DNA of 64,000 bases from Caldisericum exile AZM16c01 (lineage in GTDB: Bacteria; Caldisericota; Caldisericia; Caldisericales; Caldisericaceae): contig NC_017096.1 in the NCBI RefSeq assembly GCF_000284335.1, positions 992,001-1,056,000 of the forward strand. The letters run 5' to 3'. Numbering within the stretch: the stretch's first letter is position 1; every line of letters begins with the position of its first letter. The position numbers were made by a program, and so were the translations under genes. Of the stretch, positions 17,199-24,880 are shown in pieces. The notes under the pieces were generated by a model. The model saw nothing but the letters and a program-made list of their open reading frames with translations. It ran no database searches and was not told the origin of the DNA.

Positions 17199-18475
17199 GG
17201 TGTAAATCTCCAGCAACTAACTTTATAAAGATATTTGCTTGATGAATCGTAGTAGTGGTTTTTCACGTCATTTGTGTGCGCTGCAAAATAGTTATAATAG
17301 ATTCCATAATAACCATAGGAGTAATCATCCATGGCAACGTGATACCTTTCAATTTGGCCATATTGATTATAACGCCAAAATACAGCTACATCTCCAATAT
17401 CTAAGCTATTATATGAGCATGAAGACCAATCACCTCTACTTACCATATAGTCTGTAAGGTCGGGAACAAAAGTCCAACACCACTTACCACCAAATCCTGT
17501 TTTTCTAATTGAAGGGTTCCAATAATTATCTATAGCCATTCCACCGTAATACATTGCCTGGGAAACAAAGTCAGCGCAATTATTACAAGCTAACTGTTCA
17601 TAGTAGCCATTAGAATACTTCGTCAAAGGGTATTGTGAATTGTTCCAATAACTCATATCTGTATATTGAGAAACTACTGGTGTATTGTTTATCCAGCAAG
17701 TAATAGTTTTACTCTGAAGAGCTTCACTCGTATACAGGTCAGCATAATTTTTAGCATTAGTTCTGTTGTAAAGATTCTGATAAACACTATTGGGAGAAAT
17801 TGGATTTGCAGAAACATTTGACGAATATAATTTCTCAATTAAACCCTTAATTTCAGTGTAACCTCTCTTCTCCTCTACGTCGTATGTGAATGTAGAAGAA
17901 ACAAATGAATTGTTTGTATCTTCCCATCTTGCCTCCCCTTTAACAGAAACATCATAGAAAATCTTTACACTGTTTTTATCGATTGTTCCTTCAGACGTAA
18001 TACCACATACAACCTTAAAAGTCCCATTTTCTTCATGCAATTTACTAACCATGTCTTTTAATGCATCGTATTTTTCTTTAATTGCTAATTCCACAGTTTT
18101 AATTTGAGCGGGAGTAAGTTTTGTTTTATTTTCATTCAGATACCTTTGCATACCTTTTAAGAAAGGAGATTGTGATGCTTCTTCTAATGTTGCTTTTGGA
18201 ATCATTGTTGCTTTTACATAAAAAACTGCTTCAGCCTTTCCATCTCCAATTTTTACAGGTTGAATATCATTCGCCTGAGAAACATTGACGGTTATGTTTT
18301 TAAAACTAGTTGAACGAACCCCATAGTACCACTCCTTTAGAACATTTGAAAGTTCTGTGACAATCAAATCCTGTTTCACTCCTTCCTGCCCACTTGTATG
18401 CACAATCTTTAAAGTTGAAAAAATGCAAACTAAAACAATAAAAACAGTCAAAAACATTCTAAACTTCGTATTCAT
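17195..18475 (-). CDS. Secreted protein with C-terminal Amidase_6 domain
   Basis: 426 aa with an N-terminal signal segment (MFLTVFIVLVCIFSTLKIV), a variable middle domain, and a C-terminal domain from about residue 240 (YNRTNAKNYADLYTSE) that matches the putative amidase domain Amidase_6. The candidate catalytic Cys is in NNCADFVSQAMYYGG and the His in RYHVAMDD; GDVAVFW lies between them as in NlpC/CHAP-like folds. The likely role is cleaving or modifying peptidoglycan or a surface peptide. AAAGGAGG precedes the ATG. The family is best known from Gram-positive bacteria, fitting acquisition with the mobile unit. Confidence 0.8.
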   Translation of the reverse strand: MNTKFRMFLTVFIVLVCIFSTLKIVHTSGQEGVKQDLIVTELSNVLKEWYYGVRSTSFKNITVNVSQANDIQPVKIGDGKAEAVFYVKATMIPKATLEEASQSPFLKGMQRYLNENKTKLTPAQIKTVELAIKEKYDALKDMVSKLHEENGTFKVVCGITSEGTIDKNSVKIFYDVSVKGEARWEDTNNSFVSSTFTYDVEEKRGYTEIKGLIEKLYSSNVSANPISPNSVYQNLYNRTNAKNYADLYTSEALQSKTITCWINNTPVVSQYTDMSYWNNSQYPLTKYSNGYYEQLACNNCADFVSQAMYYGGMAIDNYWNPSIRKTGFGGKWCWTFVPDLTDYMVSRGDWSSCSYNSLDIGDVAVFWRYNQYGQIERYHVAMDDYSYGYYGIYYNYFAAHTNDVKNHYYDSSSKYLYKVSCWRFTP

Positions 18476-18570
18476 TTTAACCTCCTTTGTTAAATTTTAC
18501 TTATCTATTACAAACTTCAAAACTTTTTTGCTAAAAGTGTGTTTAAATTCTTTTCTTCTTTTTTCCTCTT

Positions 18571-18700
18571 TTCACCTCCATTTCTTCGGAGCCTTGCCCT
18601 CATTTAAGTGCATCACCTTCCCTTCCGAGGGAGATTCCGCTCCTAACAAATACTCAAGAAAATATTGAAACTATTTCTCTTGAGTTCTCTCTCCCTCAAA
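18571..18700 (-). promoter_or_regulatory. Structured leader upstream of the amidase gene
   Basis: Minus-strand pairings: GAGGGAGA (18697-18690) with TCTCCCTC (18634-18627), enclosing a perfect ACTCAAG/CTTGAGT hairpin (18685-18679 with 18658-18652). GGAGC (18643-18639) inside that loop can pair with GCTCC (18592-18588) outside it, a pseudoknot-like contact. A competing TCCCT/AGGGA hairpin uses the same 3' strand. It could be a riboswitch-like or attenuator RNA; I could not match it to a known class. Confidence 0.4.
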
Positions 18701-18731
18701 TCTATAATTTTTCTTCCACTATATTTTATCG

Positions 18732-18758
18732 TCTCTCTCTCTCTCTCTCTCTCTCTCT
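18732..18758. repeat. (TC)13 dinucleotide tract upstream of the amidase gene
   Basis: 27 bases of uninterrupted TC repeat (GA on the coding strand of the amidase). It sits just upstream of the leader and of AT-rich candidate -10 sequences (TAAAAT, TATAGA), so slippage could change promoter spacing. The rest of 18476-18957 holds the leader and AT-rich DNA without a gene. Confidence 0.9.
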
Positions 18759-18957
18759 TGTCAATACCTTTTAAGAGGATTTCAGAAAATCTGCATAAAT
18801 TTTGTAAAATTTTTCCTCTCATATAATAGATACAAAAACCTTGAAAAAAGTTCCGTGAATTTGAAGAAAAACGGAAAGAATTTTTAACAACCTAAATTGA
18901 ACTATTTTTTATCACTCTAAAAAATTTTAGTACTTTTTTGAAAAATTTGAAAGTTTT

Positions 18958-20406
18958 CGAATTGCCTCATCAAAAATCTATATGAAATTGAATCGTTGCC
19001 TCATATAAAAATCTATTCAAAAATGGAAATGGAGGTAAAATAATGAAAAAAGTAGAAGAAGTTCTAAAGAAACTGAAAGAAGGAGGCTTTATGATTCTAT
19101 CCCTGAAAGAGAGAAAGGCTGTGATAAAAGAGGAGGCAGCGATATACCAAAAGGTAACGAAGAAAGAGAAAAGCAGGATGCTTGATGAATTTGTGAAACT
19201 CACAGGATACTCAAGATGTTATGCATCATATGTATTGAGAACATATGGAAGTAAAGTTGTTGTTGATTTAGAAAATGGAAAAAGAACTGTATTCATAGGC
19301 GATGATCTGTATAGTGGTAAAGGACTTAAGATAAGGAAGAGAAAAAGGGAAAGGGTATACGGTGAAGAAGTCTTCGATGCCCTTGTATATCTATGGAAGA
19401 TGTCGGATTACCTATGTGGGAAAAGACTGAATGTGTATATGAAAGAAATAATACCTATCTTAGAGAACTTTAATGAGTTCCCTTACTCTAAAGAGATAAA
19501 AGAAAAGTTGCTTTCAATAAGTCCTGCTACAAGAGATTGTTGCTTAAGAAAGAAAAGGATAAGTTTAAGTTAAAGATGAAAGGAAAAACACTAACTAAAC
19601 CTGGGACTCTATTAAAGCATAGCATTCCGATAAGGACATTCTCTGAATGGAATGAGAAAGAGCCAGGCTTTGTTGAAGTAGACCTTGCATGGCACAATGG
19701 AGGTAATCTAAGAGGAGAATTTCTCTATTCCCTTGATGTGACTGACATACATACTGGATGGACAGAAACAAAGGCAATAACCTGTTGAAAAAGAGCACAG
19801 GTTACAAAAGATTAAAAAAACAAAGCACAGATATGGACATTCAATGCATTAAAGGAAATTGGGAAGAGATTCCCTTTTTCAATAAAAGGTATTGATTCAG
19901 ATAATGGAAGTGAATTCATCAATGCACATCTATTGAATTATTGTGAAAAAGAGCATATCACATTTACAAGGGCAAGACCTTATAGAAAGAATGATAATTG
20001 CTTTGTGGAACAGAAGAACTATTCTGTGGTAAGAAGGGCTGTAGGATACATAAGGTATGATACGGATGAGGAACTGAAGATAATGAATGAACTCTACAAT
20101 ACATTGAGGCTCTATACGAACTTTTTCTTACCTTCAATGAAACTAAAAGAGAAAACAAGAATTGGGAGTAAGGTATTAAAGAAGTACGACAAACCCAAGA
20201 CACCCTATCAAAGGATTCTTTAATGTGAGTTAGTATCTGAAGAAATAAAGAAGAATCTCAGGAGAATGTATGAAACACTAAATCCTCTTTTACTTAAAAG
20301 AGACTTAGATATACTGATTTTTCCTTTGACTCAGAATAATTTCATATATAATTTAGATGAGGCAACCAGATAATATTTCATATAGAAAATTACGTGAGGC
20401 AACACG
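18958..20406 (+). mobile_element. Insertion sequence, copy 2 (decayed)
   Basis: 1449 bp, almost identical to copy 1 over most of its length, with the same ends (doubled TTGCCTCA motif at each end, left at 18962 and 18996, right at 20358 and 20395). It differs by a 1-base deletion, a 36-base insertion with an inverted repeat, a nonsense change and an 82-base deletion. Both ends are intact, so it could still be moved by the copy 1 transposase. Confidence 0.9.
19043..20373 (+). pseudogene. Broken copy of the DDE transposase
   Basis: Frameshifted after about residue 165 (one base missing near 19535), interrupted by a 36-base insertion near 19779-19815, stopped by TAA at 20221-20223 where copy 1 has GAA, and missing 82 bases near 20310. 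The three remaining open pieces (19043-19573, 19537-19788, 19933-20223) match copy 1 closely, and the catalytic Asp and Glu codons are still readable. Cannot make a working transposase. Confidence 0.93.
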
Positions 20407-20773
20407 GCAATCTTAGGTCATCCTCTCCCATCCCAAAATAATGACCAATTTCATGAAGCACAACTTTTCTTATCTTTTCCTCAACTGGAATACGCTCCAA
20501 ATTTGCAAAATAAATAATAGGTTGCATAAATATGTAAATTCTGTCTGGCAAGACCCAGTTATAATTTGCTCCTCTTTTATTTAAAGGAACGCCAACATAA
20601 AGTCCAAGAAGAGTCTGATTTTTAAGTCCATTACTTTCAAGAAAATCTTCTGTCGGATAATCTAAAATGATAAACTCCAAATTTTGTATCTTATCTTTGA
20701 GGTCTTTTGGTAGGTTTGATATCGTTTTATCAATTACATCTCTAAAAAATTCTAAAATTTCGTCCACTTTCAC
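20390..20773 (-). CDS. Minimal zinc metallopeptidase, C-terminus rewritten by IS insertion
   Basis: 127 aa with HEIGHYFGMGEDD (HExxHxxGxxxxD, about residues 107-119), the signature of the small metallopeptidase family formerly called DUF1025. The last residues Pro-Cys-Cys-Leu-Thr and the stop come from the IS end; the original ending Leu-Gly-Ile-Tyr lies at 13854-13867. Catalytic residues are all upstream of the change, so the protein may still work. The start is GTG 20773 or GTG 20767; there is no ribosome-binding site and a TATAAT directly precedes, suggesting a leaderless mRNA. Confidence 0.8.
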   Translation of the reverse strand: MKVDEILEFFRDVIDKTISNLPKDLKDKIQNLEFIILDYPTEDFLESNGLKNQTLLGLYVGVPLNKRGANYNWVLPDRIYIFMQPIIYFANLERIPVEEKIRKVVLHEIGHYFGMGEDDLRLPCCLT

Positions 20774-20781
20774 ATTATAAT
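20774..20781. promoter_or_regulatory. Overlapping divergent -10 boxes
   Basis: The 8-base palindrome ATTATAAT gives TATAAT on both strands (20779-20774 minus, 20776-20781 plus). Coding starts follow within 0-6 bases on each side, so only one polymerase could occupy the site at a time. The -35 boxes are weak. Confidence 0.5.
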
Positions 20782-20786
20782 AGATT

Positions 20787-21326
20787 GTGCTTGAAATAAA
20801 AAAGATTTACCATTACACCTTGAATTTGGACAAAGTAAAAACATTTGAAACAAATACGAAGTTTGAACATGCTGTTTACGCAAGTCTTTCCGAAGTAAAA
20901 AATGAGATACTAAACAAACTTTCTTTTTATTTTGGAGAGGAGAAACTCAATGCCTTAAAATTTAGATTTGCAGTCCAACACAAAATGGTTGTTACATTTA
21001 TAGAGAGCGAATTTGCCTCATTTTGTTTCTTCTCAGATAGTCCTTTCAAATTCTCCCTTTTTAAATTAAACAAACAAGAATTATATTTCTACGATTGCTT
21101 CACATTTGAAAAATTTAGAGGACTTTCTTCTATCTATGCTGAGGTAAAATATGTTCTCGATAAATATCGCAATCTTGGATACAAAGTTGCTCATGTAGAA
21201 ATCGAGGAAAACAATACACCTTCTCAAAATGCATTCAAAAAATTGGGATTTAGAAAAGTTCGCATCTATTATGTAATCTCAATTTTTGGTTTAAGAATTA
21301 TTTTCGTAAAGAGAGTATCTTCTTAA
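20787..21326 (+). CDS. GNAT-family N-acetyltransferase-like protein
   Basis: 179 aa from GTG 20787; no ATG is available near the 5' end and an in-frame TAG at 20781 limits any extension. The C-terminal third (YFYDCFTFEKFRGLSSIYAE, then ENNTPSQNAFKKLGFRKVR) fits the acetyl-CoA-binding strand-helix and the closing strand of GNAT enzymes. The acceptor substrate is unknown. It converges with the small membrane protein gene and overlaps it by 29 bases. Confidence 0.65.
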   Translation: MLEIKKIYHYTLNLDKVKTFETNTKFEHAVYASLSEVKNEILNKLSFYFGEEKLNALKFRFAVQHKMVVTFIESEFASFCFFSDSPFKFSLFKLNKQELYFYDCFTFEKFRGLSSIYAEVKYVLDKYRNLGYKVAHVEIEENNTPSQNAFKKLGFRKVRIYYVISIFGLRIIFVKRVSS

Positions 21327-21558
21327 GTGGAGAAAACCTTGTAACACCAGTAAAGAAAAGGATGAAACCAACAAAAAAGCAAATTATTTGAATTGCATTG
21401 TGAAATCTAAAAACAAAATTGTAAAAAGAAGAGCGAGGATACCCCCCGCTTTCATATCTTCCCACAAAATCGGTTATTCTGTATCCTAACACAAATATGA
21501 GAATACCAACACCTATTCTAATAACACTTTCAGTTATGCTTATATTTTCGTCTCTCAT
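21298..21558 (-). CDS. Small two-helix membrane protein, unknown function
   Basis: 86 aa with two hydrophobic segments (about residues 12-27 and 56-74) and a basic tail. No family recognised. It overlaps the ClpP-like membrane protease gene by 4 bases and is probably co-translated with it, so it may be an accessory of that protein. Confidence 0.55.
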   Translation of the reverse strand: MRDENISITESVIRIGVGILIFVLGYRITDFVGRYESGGYPRSSFYNFVFRFHNAIQIICFFVGFILFFTGVTRFSPLKKILSLRK

Positions 21559-22418
21559 TTTTGAGGCTTTTGAGGGGCGCTCCTTTCTGGTGCTTTATAG
21601 GGAAGAGGTACATATTGCACTGATGGTCTCATTGAGGGGTTTTGAGGATAAAGATCCATAAGTTCGTAAATCTCACGAGGCATTTCTGAAGATACATTTA
21701 ACCCAATTTCCTTTGCTTCTTCGAAAGTAATTGGATAATCATGAGTCCAGCGCCCTTCTGTTAGCATGGTTGAAATTCTCTCTGCATCACTTTCTGACCT
21801 TCCATTTGAAAGTAGTAATTTTTTAACAAATTCCTTAACTTGGGCCATCGCCTTTTTTGAGATATCTGCAAGTATAAGCGTTTCGTCATCAATTTTATCT
21901 TTATTCTTTTCCTCAACAACTTTTATTATAGAAGCTGCAGGATAATTACCAATTTGTGGGTCAACTGGTCCAAGCACAGCGTTCTCATCCATTACAATCT
22001 CATCAGATGCAAGAGCAAGCATTGTTCCACCACTCATTGCGTAGTGAGGAATAAAAACAGTTACCTTCCCTTTATGCCTTACAAGTGCCTGCGCAATCTG
22101 TTCCGTTGCAAGAACAAGACCGCCAGGGGTGTGAAGAATGATATCAATTGGCATTTCTGGTGGTGTAAGCCTTATTGCCCTTAAAATCGCTTCGGAATCT
22201 TCAATGCTAATATATCTACTTATGGGAATCCCAAGCAAACTCATAGTTTCTTGCCTGTGAATAAGAAGAATAACTCTTGATTTTCTTTTTTGCTCAAATT
22301 TCCTTATAAGATCAAGTCTCTGAAGTTCAAGGTTCTTCTGTTGGAATATAGGAGATAGAATTGACAAGATTATAAAAATCCAGAAAAGCCAATTCAGAAT
22401 TGCACTTACAGTATCCAT
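21555..22418 (-). CDS. Membrane-anchored ClpP/SppA-fold serine protease (SDH_sah family)
   Basis: 287 aa: one N-terminal transmembrane helix (residues 6-25), then a crotonase/ClpP-like domain. DIILHTPGGLVLATEQIA provides the oxyanion loop and HYAMSGGTMLALASDEIVMD the nucleophile Ser with the following helix, as in SppA-like proteases. The C-terminal tail is Pro-rich. Family members are poorly characterised membrane proteases. AAGGAGG precedes the ATG, and a promoter (TTGATT, 16 bases, TAAAAT) lies at 22479-22452 on the minus strand. Confidence 0.8.
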   Translation of the reverse strand: MDTVSAILNWLFWIFIILSILSPIFQQKNLELQRLDLIRKFEQKRKSRVILLIHRQETMSLLGIPISRYISIEDSEAILRAIRLTPPEMPIDIILHTPGGLVLATEQIAQALVRHKGKVTVFIPHYAMSGGTMLALASDEIVMDENAVLGPVDPQIGNYPAASIIKVVEEKNKDKIDDETLILADISKKAMAQVKEFVKKLLLSNGRSESDAERISTMLTEGRWTHDYPITFEEAKEIGLNVSSEMPREIYELMDLYPQNPSMRPSVQYVPLPYKAPERSAPQKPQK

Positions 22419-22451
22419 TTTTTCCTCCTTAAAAATTTTTATTCCTAATTA

Positions 22452-22479
22452 ATTTTAGTATATATCACATTAAAATCAA
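22452..22479 (-). promoter_or_regulatory. Promoter of the ClpP-like protease gene
   Basis: Minus strand TTGATT (22479-22474), 16-base spacer, TAAAAT (22457-22452), 33 bases before the ATG with AAGGAGG in between. Divergent from the dinB promoter. Confidence 0.5.
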
Positions 22480-22498
22480 TTACTCTTAAAAGCTAAAC

Positions 22499-22526
22499 TT
22501 GACATACGAAATTTTTTTCGTATAAT
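22499..22526 (+). promoter_or_regulatory. dinB promoter with palindromic operator in the spacer
   Basis: Consensus TTGACA (22499-22504) and TATAAT (22521-22526) with a 16-base spacer. A perfect inverted repeat ATACGAAA-TTTT-TTTCGTAT (22504-22523) fills the spacer and touches both boxes, exactly where a repressor such as LexA would block transcription. The ATG follows 7 bases after the -10. Confidence 0.8.
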
Positions 22527-22533
22527 TTAGTGT

Positions 22534-23742
22534 ATGGAAAAAATTATTGCGCACATCGACATGGATGCGTTTTTTGCATCCATAGAACAGGTAAGAAGAC
22601 CATGGCTTAAAGGAAAGCCCATAGGTGTAACAAATCACCCAGATGGAAGGTCTGTCATTGCAACGGCCTCATACGAAGCAAGAGCCTACGGAATTAAATC
22701 AGGAATGCCTGTTAAAGAAGCACTCAAATTGTTCCCTGACCTTATTTTAGTGAAAGGCGATGCGAACCTATATGAAAAAATTTCCGATGGCATTTACGAA
22801 ATACTTATAAAATATGCACCGAATGTCGAAAGGTTCTCAATTGACGAAGCATTCTTAGATCTTACATATAAGGCAAAGGATTATGAAGAAGCAAGAACTA
22901 TTGGAATTAATATTAAAAAAGAAATTTTTGAAAGATTTTCGCTTCCTTCAACCATAGGGATAAGTTATAATAAACTCGTTGCAAAGATTGCGTCAAAAGA
23001 GGCAAAGCCAAACGGATTGCTCGTTGTTAGAAAAGAGGAGGCGGACCATTTTCTTAAAAAACTTCCAGTATCAAAAATCCCAGGAGTGGGAAAGAAAATA
23101 GAGGAAGCCTTAAAGAAAAAATTCAATGTAGAAACGATTGAACAACTTCAAAAAATCGAGTTAAATGAGCTTATTAAGGTCTTCCACACTTATGGCGTTT
23201 TTATCTATAACGCAGCACACGGTATTGACAATTCAGAGGTTATAGCCGAATTTGAAAAAGAAGAAGAAAAATCAGTTGGAAATTCTACGACTCTTGATTT
23301 TGATACAGATGATATAGAAATTATAAAAGGCGTTTTAAGACGATTATCTTCAAACGTGTGTTACAGATTAAGGCTGAAAAATTTGCTTACAGAAAGAATT
23401 ACTCTTACAATAAGATATGAGGACTTTTCAACATTCTCACACAGTAAAAATATTCCAAAAACAAACCTCGATTCACAAATTTATTCGGAAGTGCTTAATT
23501 TATTTTTTGAAATTTACAACGGGCAAAAAGTGCGCCTTCTCGGTGTTACAGCAAGACACTTAAGCCACATACCTTATACACTCTTTGAGCACCATGAAGA
23601 CAAAAATGAAAAATTAGCAAGCGCTATTGATAAGGCAAGAATAAAAATGGGAGATGAGAGTGTAAGTTATGCAAACAGTGTCAATTTGAGGTTTAGACTT
23701 GCGAATAAAAAAATAAGCGGAGGTAATTCCTCCGCTTTATAA
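22534..23742 (+). CDS. dinB: DNA polymerase IV (Y family)
   Basis: 402-aa translesion polymerase. Catalytic acidic residues are visible in HIDMDAFFASIEQ (palm, first Asp) and RFSIDEAFLDLT (Ser-Ile-Asp-Glu motif); the thumb (VSKIPGVGKKIEEAL) and little-finger domains follow. The protein's last codons overlap a terminator hairpin. No ribosome-binding site exists, and the -10 box is only 7 bases upstream, so the message is probably leaderless. The palindrome in the promoter suggests damage-inducible control. Confidence 0.95.
   Translation: MEKIIAHIDMDAFFASIEQVRRPWLKGKPIGVTNHPDGRSVIATASYEARAYGIKSGMPVKEALKLFPDLILVKGDANLYEKISDGIYEILIKYAPNVERFSIDEAFLDLTYKAKDYEEARTIGINIKKEIFERFSLPSTIGISYNKLVAKIASKEAKPNGLLVVRKEEADHFLKKLPVSKIPGVGKKIEEALKKKFNVETIEQLQKIELNELIKVFHTYGVFIYNAAHGIDNSEVIAEFEKEEEKSVGNSTTLDFDTDDIEIIKGVLRRLSSNVCYRLRLKNLLTERITLTIRYEDFSTFSHSKNIPKTNLDSQIYSEVLNLFFEIYNGQKVRLLGVTARHLSHIPYTLFEHHEDKNEKLASAIDKARIKMGDESVSYANSVNLRFRLANKKISGGNSSAL
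23715..23737 (-). terminator. Terminator shared by mmd operon and dinB end
   Basis: Stem AAGCGGAGG / CCTCCGCTT (9 bp, 5-base loop). On the minus strand it is followed by TTATTTTTTTATT, a good U-tract, so it ends the decarboxylase operon. On the plus strand only a weak T-run follows, at the dinB stop codon. Confidence 0.85.
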
Positions 23743-23759
23743 CTTAACAATACAAATAC

Positions 23760-24878
23760 TTAGTGCGTGAGAAGTGTTATAAGAATTCCTGCAACAACTG
23801 CAGTACCAATTACCCCTGATACATTGGGGCCCATTGCATGCATGAGTAAGAAGTTTCCAGGATTTTCTTCTTGTCCAACTTTTTGAGAAACCCTTGCAGC
23901 CATAGGCACCGCGGAAACACCAGCAGAGCCAATAAGAGGATTAACTTTGCCACCTGTAAAGATGTAGAACAATTTTCCTATAAGGAGCCCTCCAATAGTT
24001 CCCCCACCAAATGCCACTACGCCAAGAACAATTATCTCGATGGTTTTTAACGTGAGGAATGTATCTCCTTTCATCGTAGATCCAACTGTTGTTGCAAGAA
24101 AAATAGTTGCAATATTAATTAACTCATTTGCGGTAGTGTGCGTAAGTCTTTCAACAACACCAGATTCTCTAAAAAGATTCCCAAGCATTAATGCACCAAT
24201 AAGGGGAACTATTGGTGGGAACAAAAGACCTACAAGGATTGTTACAACTACAGGGAATATAATTTTTTCCAATCTTGAAACAGGACGAAGTTGCTCCATA
24301 ACAACACTTCTCTCCTTTTTAGTAGTAAGAAGCCTCATTATCGGTGGCTGAATAATCGGAACCAAAGACATATATGTGTATGCAGCAACAGCAATTGGAC
24401 CTAACAAGTGTGGTGCAAGTTTCACTGTTGTGTAAATTGCAGTTGGTCCATCCGCTCCACCAATAATCCCAATTGAAGCAGCCTCTTTTATGTTAAACCC
24501 AAAAAGAAGTGCAAAAAGTAATGCAAAGAATACACCAAGTTGTGCACCTGCTCCCATAAGTACAGTCCATGGATTTGCAATGAGTGGACCAAAATCAGTC
24601 ATTGCGCCAATACCCATAAAAATAATTATTGGAAGAAGCTCGGTTTCTACGAGTGATTTATAGAGAATATAGAAGAAACCATTTGGGGGATCAGTAATGC
24701 CTGAGAGGGGAAGATTTGCAAGAAGCACACCAAAGCCAATTGGAAGAAGCAAAAGTGGTTCAGCATCTTTAAAGATTGCAAGATAAATTAGCACAAGCGC
24801 AATAATAATCATTATTACTTCTTTTATGGTAAGCGCATTAAAACCGGAAAGAGACAATATGTTTAAAATTCCACCCAT
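23760..24878 (-). CDS. mmdB: Na+-translocating decarboxylase, beta subunit
   Basis: 372-aa membrane subunit of the oxaloacetate/methylmalonyl-CoA/glutaconyl-CoA decarboxylase family. GIIGGADGPTAIYTT holds the conserved Asp of the ion channel; about nine hydrophobic helices and the GSAGVSAVPMAARVSQKVG region match the family. It removes CO2 from carboxybiotin while exporting Na+. Last gene of the operon. Confidence 0.94.
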   Translation of the reverse strand: MGGILNILSLSGFNALTIKEVIMIIIALVLIYLAIFKDAEPLLLLPIGFGVLLANLPLSGITDPPNGFFYILYKSLVETELLPIIIFMGIGAMTDFGPLIANPWTVLMGAGAQLGVFFALLFALLFGFNIKEAASIGIIGGADGPTAIYTTVKLAPHLLGPIAVAAYTYMSLVPIIQPPIMRLLTTKKERSVVMEQLRPVSRLEKIIFPVVVTILVGLLFPPIVPLIGALMLGNLFRESGVVERLTHTTANELINIATIFLATTVGSTMKGDTFLTLKTIEIIVLGVVAFGGGTIGGLLIGKLFYIFTGGKVNPLIGSAGVSAVPMAARVSQKVGQEENPGNFLLMHAMGPNVSGVIGTAVVAGILITLLTH

Positions 24879-24880
24879 AT

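Larger units (their letters stand above)
13873..20406. mobile_element. Composite/cointegrate insertion flanked by directly repeated IS copies
   Basis: Two copies of one IS in the same orientation (13873-15367 and 18958-20406) enclose about 3.6 kb carrying an amidase and a lipoprotein gene. Outer flanks share GCAAT (13868-13872, 20407-20411) and inner flanks share GTTTT (15368-15372, 18953-18957). This pattern is what remains when a circle carrying one IS (in a GTTTT site) is integrated into a GCAAT site by replicative transposition, or by recombination with a resident IS. Removing the unit restores a clean metallopeptidase reading frame, which independently fixes the boundaries. Confidence 0.85.
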
